Below are positions 1 through 9,099 of a DNA stretch of 64,000 nucleotides, in pieces. The DNA comes from Flavobacterium album (GTDB taxonomy: Bacteria; Bacteroidota; Bacteroidia; Flavobacteriales; Flavobacteriaceae): positions 3,640,001 through 3,704,000 of the forward strand of contig NZ_CP029186.1 in assembly GCF_003096035.1 (NCBI RefSeq), given 5' to 3'. The notes below the pieces were generated by a model, which worked only from the letters and a program-made list of their open reading frames with translations, did no database searches and was not told where the DNA came from. The stretch's first letter is position 1, and every line of letters begins with the position of its first letter. Made by a program: the position numbers and the translations under genes.

Positions 1-3000
1 CCGGCAAATCCGGAATTCCCTATTGTGGGGATAGGTGCATCGGCCGGCGGCCTTGATGCGTTCAGGCGCGTTGTGCGCAATATTCCGCAGGAAACAGGGA
101 TGGCCTATGTGCTTGTGCAACACCTCGCGCCCGACTATGAAAGCCTTTTGCCTGAATTAATAGCGAAGGAAACCTCACTGCCTGTCTATGAGATTACCGA
201 CGAGATACACCTGGCGCCGGACAGCATTTATATTATCCCCGAAAACAAGATCCTTACCGTAACCGACGGAAAACTAAGGCTGCAGCCCCGTGAAAATAAA
301 AAAGTGCCCAACATGGCTATTGATATTTTCCTTAGCTCGCTGGCCGAGGTACATAAAAGCTTTGCCCGTGGCGTAATCCTCTCGGGATCGGGGTTTGACG
401 GCACGACAGGTTTAAGGGCAATAAAAGAATTTGGCGGCGTTACCTTCGTGCAAAAGCCCGAAACCGCTGCTTTCGACAGCATGCCGCTCAGTGCGATACG
501 CACCGGGGCAGCCGACTTCGTGCTTGCTCCTGAGGAGATACCCGGCAAGCTGCAGGAAATAGACACTGCTTATGATAACAACAGGGCCTATGCCGACAAT
601 GACCAAAGCGGCAAATCTGACGATGAATTTTTCAGGAGCGTGATAAAGCTGCTGCGGCTGCGTACCGGCAATGATTTTTCGCACTACAAGCAGCCCACTA
701 TACGCAGACGCATCGCAAGGCGGATGGTTATCACTAAAAAAGAAGACCCGGAAGCCTACCTTAGCTTTTTGAAGACTGACAAGAAAGAACAGGATGCCTT
801 GTTCGATGATATCCTGATCCCGGTAAGCTACTTTTTCCGTGATTCAAAAATATTCGACCTGCTATGTGAAGAGGCGTTCCCGCATATTCTAAGCAGGAAA
901 GACCCGGAAGACAGTATCCGCGTATGGATAGCAGGCTGCTCTACCGGTGAGGAAGCCTATTCGATGGCAATATGCCTACACGAATTCCTTGCCGATAAAG
1001 CGCCAGGAATAAAAGTACAACTATTTGCGTCTGACATTTCTGAGAATGTGATCGCAAAGGCACGTGCGGGGCTTTACACGTGGTATGACGTGCAGAACGT
1101 ACCCGAACAACGGCTGAAGAATTATTTCACCAAAAGCAACGGTGTATACCATATCAATAAGGAAATACGGGATATGTGCGTATTTGCAGTGCATAATTTT
1201 GTCAAAGATCCGCCGTTTGCAAAAATGGACATTATTTCCTGCAGGAATGTACTGATCTACCTGGATCCGTTCCTGCAAAAGAAAGCCCTTAATACATTCC
1301 ATTATGCGCTGAGGGGCCACGGTGTGCTGTTCCTTGGTAAGTCGGAAAGCGTGGGCTATTCCAACAACCTTTTCGACCCTATAGTAAAGGGACAGAAGAT
1401 CTTTGCCAGGAAGGATACCAAAGACAACCGCCCCCCAATCACTTATGAACGGGGCGAAGCGCCATTGGTATCGGCTTCGTTTACAAACCAGAAGAAAAAA
1501 GGCGGAACAGAGCCCGACTTCCTGAAAAAGGCCAACGAGGTGCTGTTTTCCAAATACACCCCGCCGGGAGTCATTATCAATGAGAATAAGGAAATTGTAC
1601 ATTTCCATGGTGATACCAGCCCGTTCCTGCTGCCGCCACCCGGAAAGCCCAATTTCAATATCTATAAAATGCTTCGTGAAGGCCTTACTTTCGAACTTCG
1701 CAATGCGCTGTTAAAAGCCAAGACCGGTAATGACACGATCAAAAAGGAAAATATTACGCTTAAAGACAAAGAGTACCTGGTAACCCTTGAGATCATCCCG
1801 CTGGATAATGACCTCGAAACGCATTATATGGTACTTTTCCATAAGATCATGGCGGCGGAAGGGCAATCGCGCAGCGCCCAGAAAAAATCGGATGCCGAAC
1901 GCATAAAGATGCTTGAGGCAGAAATAGAGCAGATGCGGGAAGATATCCGACGCGTAACCGAAGACCAGGAAGCCGCCAACGAAGAGCTGCAAAGCGCCAA
2001 TGAGGAATTGCTAAGCAACAGTGAAGAGCTGCAAACCCTTAATATGGAACTGGAAACAGCTGCCGAAGAACTGCAGTCTAATAACGAGGAGCTTATCACG
2101 GTAAACGACGAGCTTATGGACAGGCAGGAGCAGCTTACCGTGGCAAGATTGTATTCAGACGGTATCATAGAGACGATCCGGGAACCACTTATCGTGCTCG
2201 ACCGCGAACTGCGTATTAAGCGGGCGAATGCTGCCTTTTATAAATATTTCCAGGCCGCCTCGGATGAAGCTGATGGAAAAGTGATCTTTGAGGTTAGCCC
2301 TAAGCATTGGAATATAGAAGGCTTACGTACCGTGCTTTCCACCTCTGTGCTGGAAAGGAAAAAAGTGGAAGGACTGGAAGTACGCGTCATATTGCCAGAT
2401 AGTGGCGAAAGGACCATGCTGCTTAACATAAGTCCCATAACCAACGAGAACCTTGAGGAGAACCTTATCCTGCTGGCAATTGAAGATATTACCGACATTA
2501 CCAGGGCAAACATTATGCTGAAGCAAAGCAACAGCGAACTGGAAGAGAACAATAAGGAACTTGCCTCCTTTAGCTATATGGCCAGCCACGACCTGCAGGA
2601 ACCTTTGCGCAAGATACACACCTTCAGCAAGCTTATTAATGACGACGAGGGCAACAGGCTGTCGGGCGACTCCAGGCTGTATCTTGAGCGCATCATGGTT
2701 TCTTCGCGAAGGATGCAGCGGCTTACCGAAGACCTGCTGCGTTATTCGCATATTACATCTGATGACACCAGCGAAATGCAGGATACGAACCTGGATGAGA
2801 TTGTAAAGGAAGCGCTCGATGATATGTCAGGCAAAATAAAAACATGCGGGGCTGACATAGATATTGCTGCACTCCCCACAGTAAAAGCCGTTCCGCTGCT
2901 TATGCGGCAATTATTCCTGAACCTTATAGGCAATTCGTTGAAATACTGCGGCAGCGAAAGGGTTCCCGCGATACGCATATCCTACAGCAGGGTTTCCGGC

Positions 3001-3252
3001 GGAAATGCCGCAGACACCGAAAATCCCGGCGACCTATACAAAATTACCGTGAGCGATAACGGCATAGGTTTCCTCCCGGAGCAGGCCGAACGCATTTTTG
3101 AGCCGTTTCACCGCCTGCACAGCAAGGACAAATTTGAAGGCACAGGAATCGGGCTTGCCATCTGCAAAAAGATAGTGTTGTACCACAACGGATTTATAAC
3201 TGCCGAAAGCCAGCCGGTAGGCGCAGCATTTCATATATACCTTCCTGCTTAA
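1..3252 (+). CDS. CheB-CheR-PAS-histidine kinase fusion (5' partial)
   Basis: A chemotaxis-type multidomain sensor. The reading frame is open from base 1, so the true start lies upstream; the GTG at 25 lies inside the CheB core. Counting codons from base 1: CheB methylesterase at about 9-190, with Ser14 in GASAGG, His41 in VQHLAP and Asp133 in SGSGFDG, so the catalytic triad is intact; CheR methyltransferase at about 205-465 with the SAM loop AGCSTGEE; a Glu/Asn-rich coiled coil at about 630-715; a PAS domain at about 720-830; and a HisKA/HATPase kinase with His863 in SHDLQEP and a C-terminal GTGIGLAI G-box. No receiver is seen on the CheB part. Such fusions are common in Bacteroidetes and usually signal to a separate receiver; the facing gene at 3291-3677 is a candidate partner. 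The signal sensed is unknown. Confidence 0.93.
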   Translation, partial: PANPEFPIVGIGASAGGLDAFRRVVRNIPQETGMAYVLVQHLAPDYESLLPELIAKETSLPVYEITDEIHLAPDSIYIIPENKILTVTDGKLRLQPRENKKVPNMAIDIFLSSLAEVHKSFARGVILSGSGFDGTTGLRAIKEFGGVTFVQKPETAAFDSMPLSAIRTGAADFVLAPEEIPGKLQEIDTAYDNNRAYADNDQSGKSDDEFFRSVIKLLRLRTGNDFSHYKQPTIRRRIARRMVITKKEDPEAYLSFLKTDKKEQDALFDDILIPVSYFFRDSKIFDLLCEEAFPHILSRKDPEDSIRVWIAGCSTGEEAYSMAICLHEFLADKAPGIKVQLFASDISENVIAKARAGLYTWYDVQNVPEQRLKNYFTKSNGVYHINKEIRDMCVFAVHNFVKDPPFAKMDIISCRNVLIYLDPFLQKKALNTFHYALRGHGVLFLGKSESVGYSNNLFDPIVKGQKIFARKDTKDNRPPITYERGEAPLVSASFTNQKKKGGTEPDFLKKANEVLFSKYTPPGVIINENKEIVHFHGDTSPFLLPPPGKPNFNIYKMLREGLTFELRNALLKAKTGNDTIKKENITLKDKEYLVTLEIIPLDNDLETHYMVLFHKIMAAEGQSRSAQKKSDAERIKMLEAEIEQMREDIRRVTEDQEAANEELQSANEELLSNSEELQTLNMELETAAEELQSNNEELITVNDELMDRQEQLTVARLYSDGIIETIREPLIVLDRELRIKRANAAFYKYFQAASDEADGKVIFEVSPKHWNIEGLRTVLSTSVLERKKVEGLEVRVILPDSGERTMLLNISPITNENLEENLILLAIEDITDITRANIMLKQSNSELEENNKELASFSYMASHDLQEPLRKIHTFSKLINDDEGNRLSGDSRLYLERIMVSSRRMQRLTEDLLRYSHITSDDTSEMQDTNLDEIVKEALDDMSGKIKTCGADIDIAALPTVKAVPLLMRQLFLNLIGNSLKYCGSERVPAIRISYSRVSGGNAADTENPGDLYKITVSDNGIGFLPEQAERIFEPFHRLHSKDKFEGTGIGLAICKKIVLYHNGFITAESQPVGAAFHIYLPA

Positions 3253-3290
3253 TTGAACTATAAACAACTTTAAACAGTTCCTCAGGAATA

Positions 3291-3677
3291 CTATGTCTCG
3301 CCTCCGGCAGCCATCTTTTGAAGCATACCGAAAATGGTCTTTTTGAGCAAGGTTACAGAATCGGGCTTTACATAGCATCCGGCTGCACCCAATTTATGGG
3401 CCTCTGCCCTGCACCTTTCAGTTACCGACGATGACAGCACAAAAACCGGTATCTTTGCTATATTCTCTGTAAGCTTGATTTGCCTTAGGCATTCAAGGCC
3501 ATTTACATCCGGCATATTGATATCCAGCAGTACAATATTGGGTAATCCCGTTTTCAGCAATTCTATGCCGTTCCAAATAGTATTGGCATAACTGCATTTT
3601 ATATCCTGCATGCCTTTAATCGCAAGCTGAAGAAAAATAAATTCATCTTCATCATCATCTATTTGTAATATGTGCAT
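3291..3677 (-). CDS. Single-domain response regulator (CheY/Rcp1-like)
   Basis: A 128-residue stand-alone receiver with no output domain. The acidic pocket is the DDDED run at residues 7-11, the phosphoacceptor is Asp52 in LLDINMP, the switch Ser is in LSSS at about 82-84, and the conserved Lys is K104 in VKPD. The shape resembles the receivers that partner phytochrome-like or CheB/CheR-PAS kinases and may pass phosphate on or act on a protein partner. It converges on the kinase at 1-3252 with a 38-bp gap, so the two genes are not co-transcribed, but their proximity suggests one pathway (inference). Start chosen at ATG 3677, directly before the first beta strand. Confidence 0.9.
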   Translation of the reverse strand: MHILQIDDDEDEFIFLQLAIKGMQDIKCSYANTIWNGIELLKTGLPNIVLLDINMPDVNGLECLRQIKLTENIAKIPVFVLSSSVTERCRAEAHKLGAAGCYVKPDSVTLLKKTIFGMLQKMAAGGET

Positions 3678-3981
3678 TTCTATACGATATAGGTTTAATT
3701 GAATTATCGCCTACAGGTAATGCTGCGGGTTGGAATCCGTCAAAAAGAAGTCACTTGCGGACGAGGTAAAAAGCCTCGTTATTAGGGTCAGACACAAATT
3801 TCCGAACTAATTGATGGTGTAACAAATTTTTAAGAACAGCTTAACAAACTTTAACACAAATCGCTAATTATTAAGCTATTATAACATAACTATGTAAATG
3901 CATGGACAAATCTTATAACCATTTGAACAGGTAAATGGGTAGCTTCGTAGGAAAGTATTTATTTAATTAAAAAACATCTCT
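3678..3981. other. Divergent intergenic region, 304 bp
   Basis: Lies between the response regulator (leftward) and the alcohol dehydrogenase (rightward) and must hold both promoters. It is AT-rich toward the dehydrogenase. I found no perfect TAnnTTTG box in either orientation. A small hairpin with a 6-bp stem (acgagg / cctcgt, 3761-3779) is visible. No open frame or RNA gene was recognised. Confidence 0.5.
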
Positions 3982-5151
3982 ATGAAAGCAGCAGTGATTC
4001 ACGGTCCGGGCACGATAACGTGCGACAATATTGACGACCCGAAACTCGAAAACCAGGACGATATCATATTAAAAGTAACTTCAACGGCCATTTGCGGGTC
4101 CGACCTGCACATTTATTCCGGTGGTATCCCACAGCCCAGGCCAATGGTACTTGGCCATGAGTTTATGGGGATCATTGAAGAAGTGGGCAAAGGCGTTACC
4201 CACCTGAGGCCGGGCGACCGCGTTATTGTCCCCTTCCCTATTGCCTGCGGGTCGTGTTTCTTTTGCAACCACGAATTGCCGGGGCATTGTGAGCACAGCA
4301 ACCCGGAAAATTACGGCCCCGAAGGCGGGCTTGTAACAGAGAAAGGCGGCGCACTGTTTGGCTATACCGACCTGTATGGCGGTTATGATGGCGGTCAGGC
4401 ACAGTATGTACGCGTACCGTATGCCAACTTCGGCCCACGCGTAGTCCCTGACAACCTTACCGACGAACAGGTGCTTTTCCTTACCGACATTTTCCCTACC
4501 GGCTATACCGGTGTAGACTGGGGCGAAGTAAAGGGCGGCGAGACCGTAGCGATATTCGGTTCCGGCCCGGTAGGCATCATGGCTGCAAAAAGCGCATGGC
4601 TGCGTGGTGCGAAGCGTGTTGTTATAGTTGATACCCTGCAATACCGCCTTGATAAAGCAATGCAGACCGCAGGATGCGAAACCATATTGTGGGAAGACGG
4701 CGCGAAAGATGTGGTTGAACAGATACGTGCAATGACCGAAGGCCGTGGTGCTGATGTATGCATTGACGCAGTAGGTTTTGAACCCGACCGCAGTTTCCTT
4801 GACAGGGCAAAAGCAACCCTTAATTTTGAAAAAGGTTCGGTGAAAGTGATGGAGGCATGCATGAGCGCGGTTCGAAGGGGCGGCATCGTTTCGGTGCTGG
4901 GTGTTTACCCTGTCAATTATGATAACTTCCCTATAGGCCAGTTCTTTGATAAAGGCATCATCCTGAAAGGCGGGCAGGCGCCTGCGCACAAGCATATCGA
5001 CAAGCTGCTGGGATACGTAAACGAAGGCCGCGTGAAGCTTGATGACATCATTACCCACAGGCTGCCGCTTACCGAAATATCGCACGCCTATGACATCTTT
5101 AAAAAACGTGAGGACGGCTGCGTAAAAGTGGTTCTGGATCCTTGGGCATAA
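3982..5151 (+). CDS. Zinc-dependent alcohol dehydrogenase, formaldehyde dehydrogenase-like
   Basis: A 389-residue medium-chain dehydrogenase (MDR) enzyme. The catalytic zinc site is Cys38 in ICGSD with His59/Glu60 in LGHEF; the structural zinc lobe has Cys89, Cys92, Cys95 and Cys103; the NAD-binding fold carries FGSGPVG at about residue 193. The segment after the structural zinc lobe (about 105-135, Gly/Tyr rich) is longer than in simple alcohol dehydrogenases and matches the formaldehyde dehydrogenase/threonine dehydrogenase branch. It should oxidise an alcohol or hydrated aldehyde with NAD(P); the substrate cannot be told from sequence. It begins a plus-strand run that continues into small stress-type genes and LigD. 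Confidence 0.9.
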   Translation: MKAAVIHGPGTITCDNIDDPKLENQDDIILKVTSTAICGSDLHIYSGGIPQPRPMVLGHEFMGIIEEVGKGVTHLRPGDRVIVPFPIACGSCFFCNHELPGHCEHSNPENYGPEGGLVTEKGGALFGYTDLYGGYDGGQAQYVRVPYANFGPRVVPDNLTDEQVLFLTDIFPTGYTGVDWGEVKGGETVAIFGSGPVGIMAAKSAWLRGAKRVVIVDTLQYRLDKAMQTAGCETILWEDGAKDVVEQIRAMTEGRGADVCIDAVGFEPDRSFLDRAKATLNFEKGSVKVMEACMSAVRRGGIVSVLGVYPVNYDNFPIGQFFDKGIILKGGQAPAHKHIDKLLGYVNEGRVKLDDIITHRLPLTEISHAYDIFKKREDGCVKVVLDPWA

Positions 5152-5238
5152 TCACATTAAACCCCGGCCTATAGTCAGGCCACCATGATAAGCTTTAAGG
5201 ACATTTCTTTATAGCAATAAACTTATAAGATCAAAACT

Positions 5239-5490
5239 ATGAAAAAGCTACGACTGTTTACATTTATATCCTGCGCGATCCTTTTTTCGATGACATCGTG
5301 CCTTGACAATAACAACAAGAACAATAATACAGAAGACCTTCACGAGTCTGACAACGGAAACGATGCGCCGACCTACAATAAAACCAGGGAGGAAATGGAG
5401 GCCGACAGCGCCCAAACCCCGTTGCCGCAAAAACGCGTACCAAAAGACAGTGTGGAGATCATTACCAAAGGGAATGCCTCATCGGAATAG
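5239..5490 (+). CDS. Small lipoprotein, hypothetical
   Basis: An 83-residue protein with a lipoprotein signal: basic start, hydrophobic core, then the lipobox SMTSC with the lipidated Cys at about residue 21. The mature part is short, Asn/Asp/Glu-rich (LDNNNKNNN) and probably disordered, with no recognisable domain. Stop to next start is only 9 bp, so it is probably co-transcribed with the flavodoxin-fold protein and the DUF72 gene. A similar tiny lipoprotein sits at 12107-12334 in the neighbouring cluster. Function unknown. Confidence 0.75.
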   Translation: MKKLRLFTFISCAILFSMTSCLDNNNKNNNTEDLHESDNGNDAPTYNKTREEMEADSAQTPLPQKRVPKDSVEIITKGNASSE

Positions 5491-5499
5491 CAGTAATAT

Positions 5500-6087
5500 A
5501 TGAAAGCAATTATTTTACTGGCTACCCTGAAGGAAAAAGGCTTATCCAACACAGCGGTGCTGACAGAATTTGCATTGGAATACCTGACAAAAGAAAATAT
5601 CGAATGTGAGGTGGTCCGGCTGGCAGAACATAACATTTCGCCGGGATCGTATATTAATGTGGGCACCGGTGATGACTTTCCGGCCATCTACGATAAAATA
5701 CTGGCAGCTGATATTTTGCTCTTTGCCACGCCTATATGGTGGAACAATCATTCTTCGGAACTCCAAAGGGTTATTGAGCGGATGGACGAGGTGTACGACA
5801 TTATCGAGGAAGGCAAGCCCTCTCCACTGAATGGCAAGCTGGGCGGCGTGATCATAACCGGCGATTCGGACGGGGTGGAACATATAACCGGGAACATTGC
5901 CAACTTTTTCTGCTGCATTGGCGTTACTATCCCTGCCTACAGCTCTTTGGGTGTGATATGGGAAGGACACAGCAAACAGAAGAAAACAACCCGTGCTGCG
6001 CTGCTGAAGTACTACAAAAAAGAATATGCGCAGGATGCTGAAGCCATGGCAAAGCAATTTGCGAAAATGCTTACTGCACAAGGATAA
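5500..6087 (+). CDS. Flavodoxin-fold NAD(P)H-dependent FMN reductase family protein
   Basis: A 195-residue flavodoxin-like protein. The N-terminal phosphate-binding loop region (ATLKEKGLSNTAVL) and the FATPIWW motif at about 69-75 are typical of the NADPH-dependent FMN reductase/iron-sulfur flavoprotein group; a further loop at about 120-130 (ITGDSDG) would contact the flavin. Predicted to be a cytoplasmic flavin-dependent reductase, probably dealing with quinones or other redox stress, but the substrate is unknown. It is in the middle of a tight three-gene group (gaps of 9 and 7 bp). Confidence 0.82.
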   Translation: MKAIILLATLKEKGLSNTAVLTEFALEYLTKENIECEVVRLAEHNISPGSYINVGTGDDFPAIYDKILAADILLFATPIWWNNHSSELQRVIERMDEVYDIIEEGKPSPLNGKLGGVIITGDSDGVEHITGNIANFFCCIGVTIPAYSSLGVIWEGHSKQKKTTRAALLKYYKKEYAQDAEAMAKQFAKMLTAQG

Positions 6088-6094
6088 CCTTACC

Positions 6095-6823
6095 ATGGCG
6101 GCAAAACTTTACATAGGGACATCCGGCTGGCATTATAAGCACTGGAAAGGCACTTTTTATCCAGCCGAACTTAAAGCGAAAGAACATTTTGATTATTACA
6201 GCCGGCATTTTGATACCGTTGAGATCAACAACACTTTTTACCGGCTTCCTCCAAAGGAAGTATTTACAAGCTGGAAGGAAAAAGTAGATAAAAGCTTCAT
6301 TTATGTGGTTAAGGCGAGCCGGTTCATCACCCATATGAAGAAGCTGAATGATACCCTGGAAGGCCTGACACGCTTCCTGGAAAATACAGCGTTGCTCGGC
6401 GAAAATCTCGGGCCTATACTCTTTCAGCTGCCACCCGGCTGGGAAATCAATGCCGGACGCCTCGAAAACTTCCTGAAGATATTGCCTAATCATTTCCGGT
6501 ATGTATTCGAATTCCGGAATGCTACGTGGTACCGGGAGGAAATTTACACCCTGTTGGAACAATACAATTGTGCCTTCTGCATTTATGAGCTGGCAGGGCA
6601 CCTGTCACCCGTTATGGTCACAGCAGATTTTGCCTATCTGCGGCTGCACGGCCCCGGCGGCAAATACCAGGGAAGCTATACAGACGACGCGCTGCATAAA
6701 TGGGCCGTACAATGCCGGGAGTGGCTTAATGCCGGGATAGATACCTACGTTTATTTTGACAATGACGAAATGGGCTATGCTGCTTTTAACGCATTGAAGC
6801 TAAAGGAATTATTAGGCAGTTAA
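6095..6823 (+). CDS. DUF72 family protein
   Basis: A 242-residue DUF72 (YecE-like) TIM-barrel protein. Hallmarks: the N-terminal YIGTSGWHYKHWKG stretch, the NNTFYRLP segment around residue 50, EFRNATW near 148 and the C-terminal YFDNDEMGYA. The start was set at ATG 6095, 7 bp after the previous stop, because homologues begin just before the GTSGW motif; a longer frame upstream overlaps the preceding gene. DUF72 proteins have no firmly established reaction. Co-transcription with the flavodoxin-fold gene looks likely; in many bacteria DUF72 genes lie among redox or repair genes, as here. Confidence 0.9.
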   Translation: MAAKLYIGTSGWHYKHWKGTFYPAELKAKEHFDYYSRHFDTVEINNTFYRLPPKEVFTSWKEKVDKSFIYVVKASRFITHMKKLNDTLEGLTRFLENTALLGENLGPILFQLPPGWEINAGRLENFLKILPNHFRYVFEFRNATWYREEIYTLLEQYNCAFCIYELAGHLSPVMVTADFAYLRLHGPGGKYQGSYTDDALHKWAVQCREWLNAGIDTYVYFDNDEMGYAAFNALKLKELLGS

Positions 6824-6894
6824 TCCTGCGTTAATCTTCCTGCAAATTTGCTTTACAAAAAGTAACTTTATACTATTCACTAAAATTTCAGGCT

Positions 6895-7065
6895 ATGCCA
6901 TGGTACAACGGTGATTACCCGCCCTCTTATAAAAACCAGCCGGTGCCGCTACGCGAAAAGGCTGTAGAAATAGCCAATGCCCTTTTAAAAGAGGGTGTGG
7001 AGGAAGGCATTGCGATAGCCACAGGGCTAAAAAGGGCCCGCGAATATTTTGAAGATAAAGAGTAA
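6895..7065 (+). CDS. Small conserved protein of 56 residues
   Basis: Starts MPWYNGDYPPSYKN, followed by an amphipathic helical part (AVEIANALLKEGVEEGIAIA) and ends AREYFEDKE. The pattern MPW...YP.S.KN...A.EIANA..EG.EEG.AIA is one I recognise from small conserved proteins and from the N-terminus of YdaT-like/DUF2188 proteins, of unknown function. It ends 15 bp before ligD, so it may be co-transcribed with it. It is too short for a typical length cut-off, but its composition and conserved pattern make it a real gene. Confidence 0.75.
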   Translation: MPWYNGDYPPSYKNQPVPLREKAVEIANALLKEGVEEGIAIATGLKRAREYFEDKE

Positions 7066-7080
7066 AGTAACATCCCCGTA

Positions 7081-9099
7081 ATGAGAAAGTCAGCTACGAT
7101 ATCCCCTGAAAAAGGCGCTCCTGCAAAAATGCCCACCAATGTAAAGCCCATGCTGGCTACGTTGGTGAAGGAGCCGTTTAACGAACCGGGATGGAGCTAT
7201 GAGGTAAAATGGGACGGGTACAGGGCGCTGGCTTATATCAAAAGCGGGGAAGCAGAACTATTGTCGCGAAATAATAAATCGTTTACCGAAAAATACTATC
7301 CTATCGCCGCAGCCATGGGAAAATGGGATTTTGATGCGGTGCTGGACGGTGAGCTGCTTGTCATCAAAAAAAACGGGAAAGCCGATTTTGGTGCGTTACA
7401 AAACTGGCGCAGTGAAGCGGATGGCGACCTTGTATATTATGCCTTCGACCTGCTGTGGTATGATGGAAAGGACATCACAGGGCTTCCGCTATCGGAAAGG
7501 CAGGCTATCCTGAAAGATATATTGCCTGCGGATGACGACCGCATACGCCTTAGCGAGGTATTTACCAGCGGTGGCCTCGATTTTTTTGCAGCAGCGCAAA
7601 AAATGGGACTGGAAGGAATTATGGCTAAAAAGTCGGATAGCCTGTACACACCTGACAGCCGCTCGAAAGAATGGCTCAAAATAAAGGTGAACCAAAGGCA
7701 GGAAGTTGTTATTGGTGGGTTTACCAACAACGAAGGTTCGTCAAAGCTGTTCAGCTCGCTTTTGCTGGGTGTTTATAAAAACGGGAAGCTGGACTATGTT
7801 GGTAAGGTTGGCACAGGCTTTACTGTGAAAATGCAGAAGGAAATGATGGAGGCTTTCCGCCCGTTTATAACCAAGAAAAGCCCGTTTGCTTATGAACCGG
7901 ATATCAACAAGCCTTCACGGTTCCGCCCCGATCCGCCGAAAGCCGTTGCCACCTGGCTGAAACCAGAACTCGTTTGCGAAGTGAGCTTTACCGAAGTGAC
8001 ATCGGACGGCGTTTTCAGGCATCCATCATTTGAAGGAATGCGTACCGACAAAAGAGCCTCTGAAGTCGTACTGGAAACGGCTGTAGAAACAGAAGACGTA
8101 ACATCTGCAACAAAAAATGGCGATACAGCCCTTGTAAAAGCACCCGAAGCAGCCGATAAGCGTACGCTGCTCAACCCTAATGAAGAATCGCAGGTAAAGG
8201 CCATTAATGGGCATAACCTGAAATTTTCGAACCTCAGCAAAGTGTACTGGCCTGAAGAAGGCTATACCAAACGCGATATGCTGAACTATTATTACCAGGC
8301 TGCCGAGTTTATCCTGCCCTACCTGAAGGACCGCCCGCTGACATTATACCGCTTCCCGAACGGGATTCATGGGAAAAGCTTTTACCAGAAAGACGTAAAA
8401 GGCAAAGCTCCCGAATGGGCAAAAACATTTCCGTATACCACCAGCGATGGCGAGGATAAGGAATTCCTGGTAGGCAGCGACGAGTATACACTGCTGTGGA
8501 TGGCATCGCTGGGGTGCATTGAAATGAATCCCTGGTTCAGCAGGGTGCAGCATCCTGACCATCCCGATTATTGTGTTATCGACCTGGATCCCGCGGACAG
8601 TACAACTTTTGAGCAGGTGGTACAGGCAGCCCTTGAAGTGAAAAAAGTGCTGGACGAAATAGGTGTCCCCGGTTTCCCGAAAACATCCGGGTCAACAGGA
8701 ATACACATTTATATCCCGCTTGGCGCGAAATACACGTATGACGAATCACAGTTGTTCGGAAGGGTGGTCGTCTCCATCGTGCAAAAACGTTTATCGAGCT
8801 TCACCAGCATTGAGCGGCAGATAAAGAACCGGGAAGGCAAGATGTACCTCGACTTTTTGCAGAACCGCCCGAATGCAACGATATCCTGCCCTTATTCCCT
8901 TCGCCCAAAACCGGGAGCAACCGTATCGATGCCATTGCATTGGGAAGAAGTAAAACCGGGACTGTCTATGAAAGATTTTACCATAAAAAATGCTATTGCG
9001 CGGGCACGGGGCGAGGGCGACCTTTTTAAAGGCACGTTTGGGAAAGGTATCGACATGAAAAAAGCCCTGAGCAAAGCGCAGGGCCTTTTGGAAGCGTAG
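7081..9099 (+). CDS. ligD: DNA ligase D, ligase plus polymerase domains only
   Basis: A 672-residue two-domain NHEJ-type protein. The ATP-dependent ligase comes first (about 20-310): nucleotidyl Lys43 in KWDGYR, motif IV-like EGIMAK and motif V-like LKIK, then the OB fold. A low-complexity linker (about 325-370) joins it to a primase-polymerase domain (about 378-665), with metal-binding acids in VIDLDP near 495 and the STGIHIY motif near 540. The N-terminal 3'-phosphoesterase domain of Pseudomonas-type LigD is absent; the protein begins directly before the ligase. No Ku gene occurs in this window. Expected role: end joining of DNA breaks with gap filling. It ends back-to-back with the convergent gene at 9100. 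Confidence 0.93.
   Translation: MRKSATISPEKGAPAKMPTNVKPMLATLVKEPFNEPGWSYEVKWDGYRALAYIKSGEAELLSRNNKSFTEKYYPIAAAMGKWDFDAVLDGELLVIKKNGKADFGALQNWRSEADGDLVYYAFDLLWYDGKDITGLPLSERQAILKDILPADDDRIRLSEVFTSGGLDFFAAAQKMGLEGIMAKKSDSLYTPDSRSKEWLKIKVNQRQEVVIGGFTNNEGSSKLFSSLLLGVYKNGKLDYVGKVGTGFTVKMQKEMMEAFRPFITKKSPFAYEPDINKPSRFRPDPPKAVATWLKPELVCEVSFTEVTSDGVFRHPSFEGMRTDKRASEVVLETAVETEDVTSATKNGDTALVKAPEAADKRTLLNPNEESQVKAINGHNLKFSNLSKVYWPEEGYTKRDMLNYYYQAAEFILPYLKDRPLTLYRFPNGIHGKSFYQKDVKGKAPEWAKTFPYTTSDGEDKEFLVGSDEYTLLWMASLGCIEMNPWFSRVQHPDHPDYCVIDLDPADSTTFEQVVQAALEVKKVLDEIGVPGFPKTSGSTGIHIYIPLGAKYTYDESQLFGRVVVSIVQKRLSSFTSIERQIKNREGKMYLDFLQNRPNATISCPYSLRPKPGATVSMPLHWEEVKPGLSMKDFTIKNAIARARGEGDLFKGTFGKGIDMKKALSKAQGLLEA

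Noticed and set aside
5166..5181. Small hairpin after the alcohol dehydrogenase gene
   Set aside because: The stem ggcct/aggcc is only 5 bp and has no T tract; not called a terminator.
6026..6094. Longer start for the DUF72 protein
   Set aside because: It would overlap the flavodoxin-fold gene by over 60 bp, and the family begins just before the GTSGW motif.
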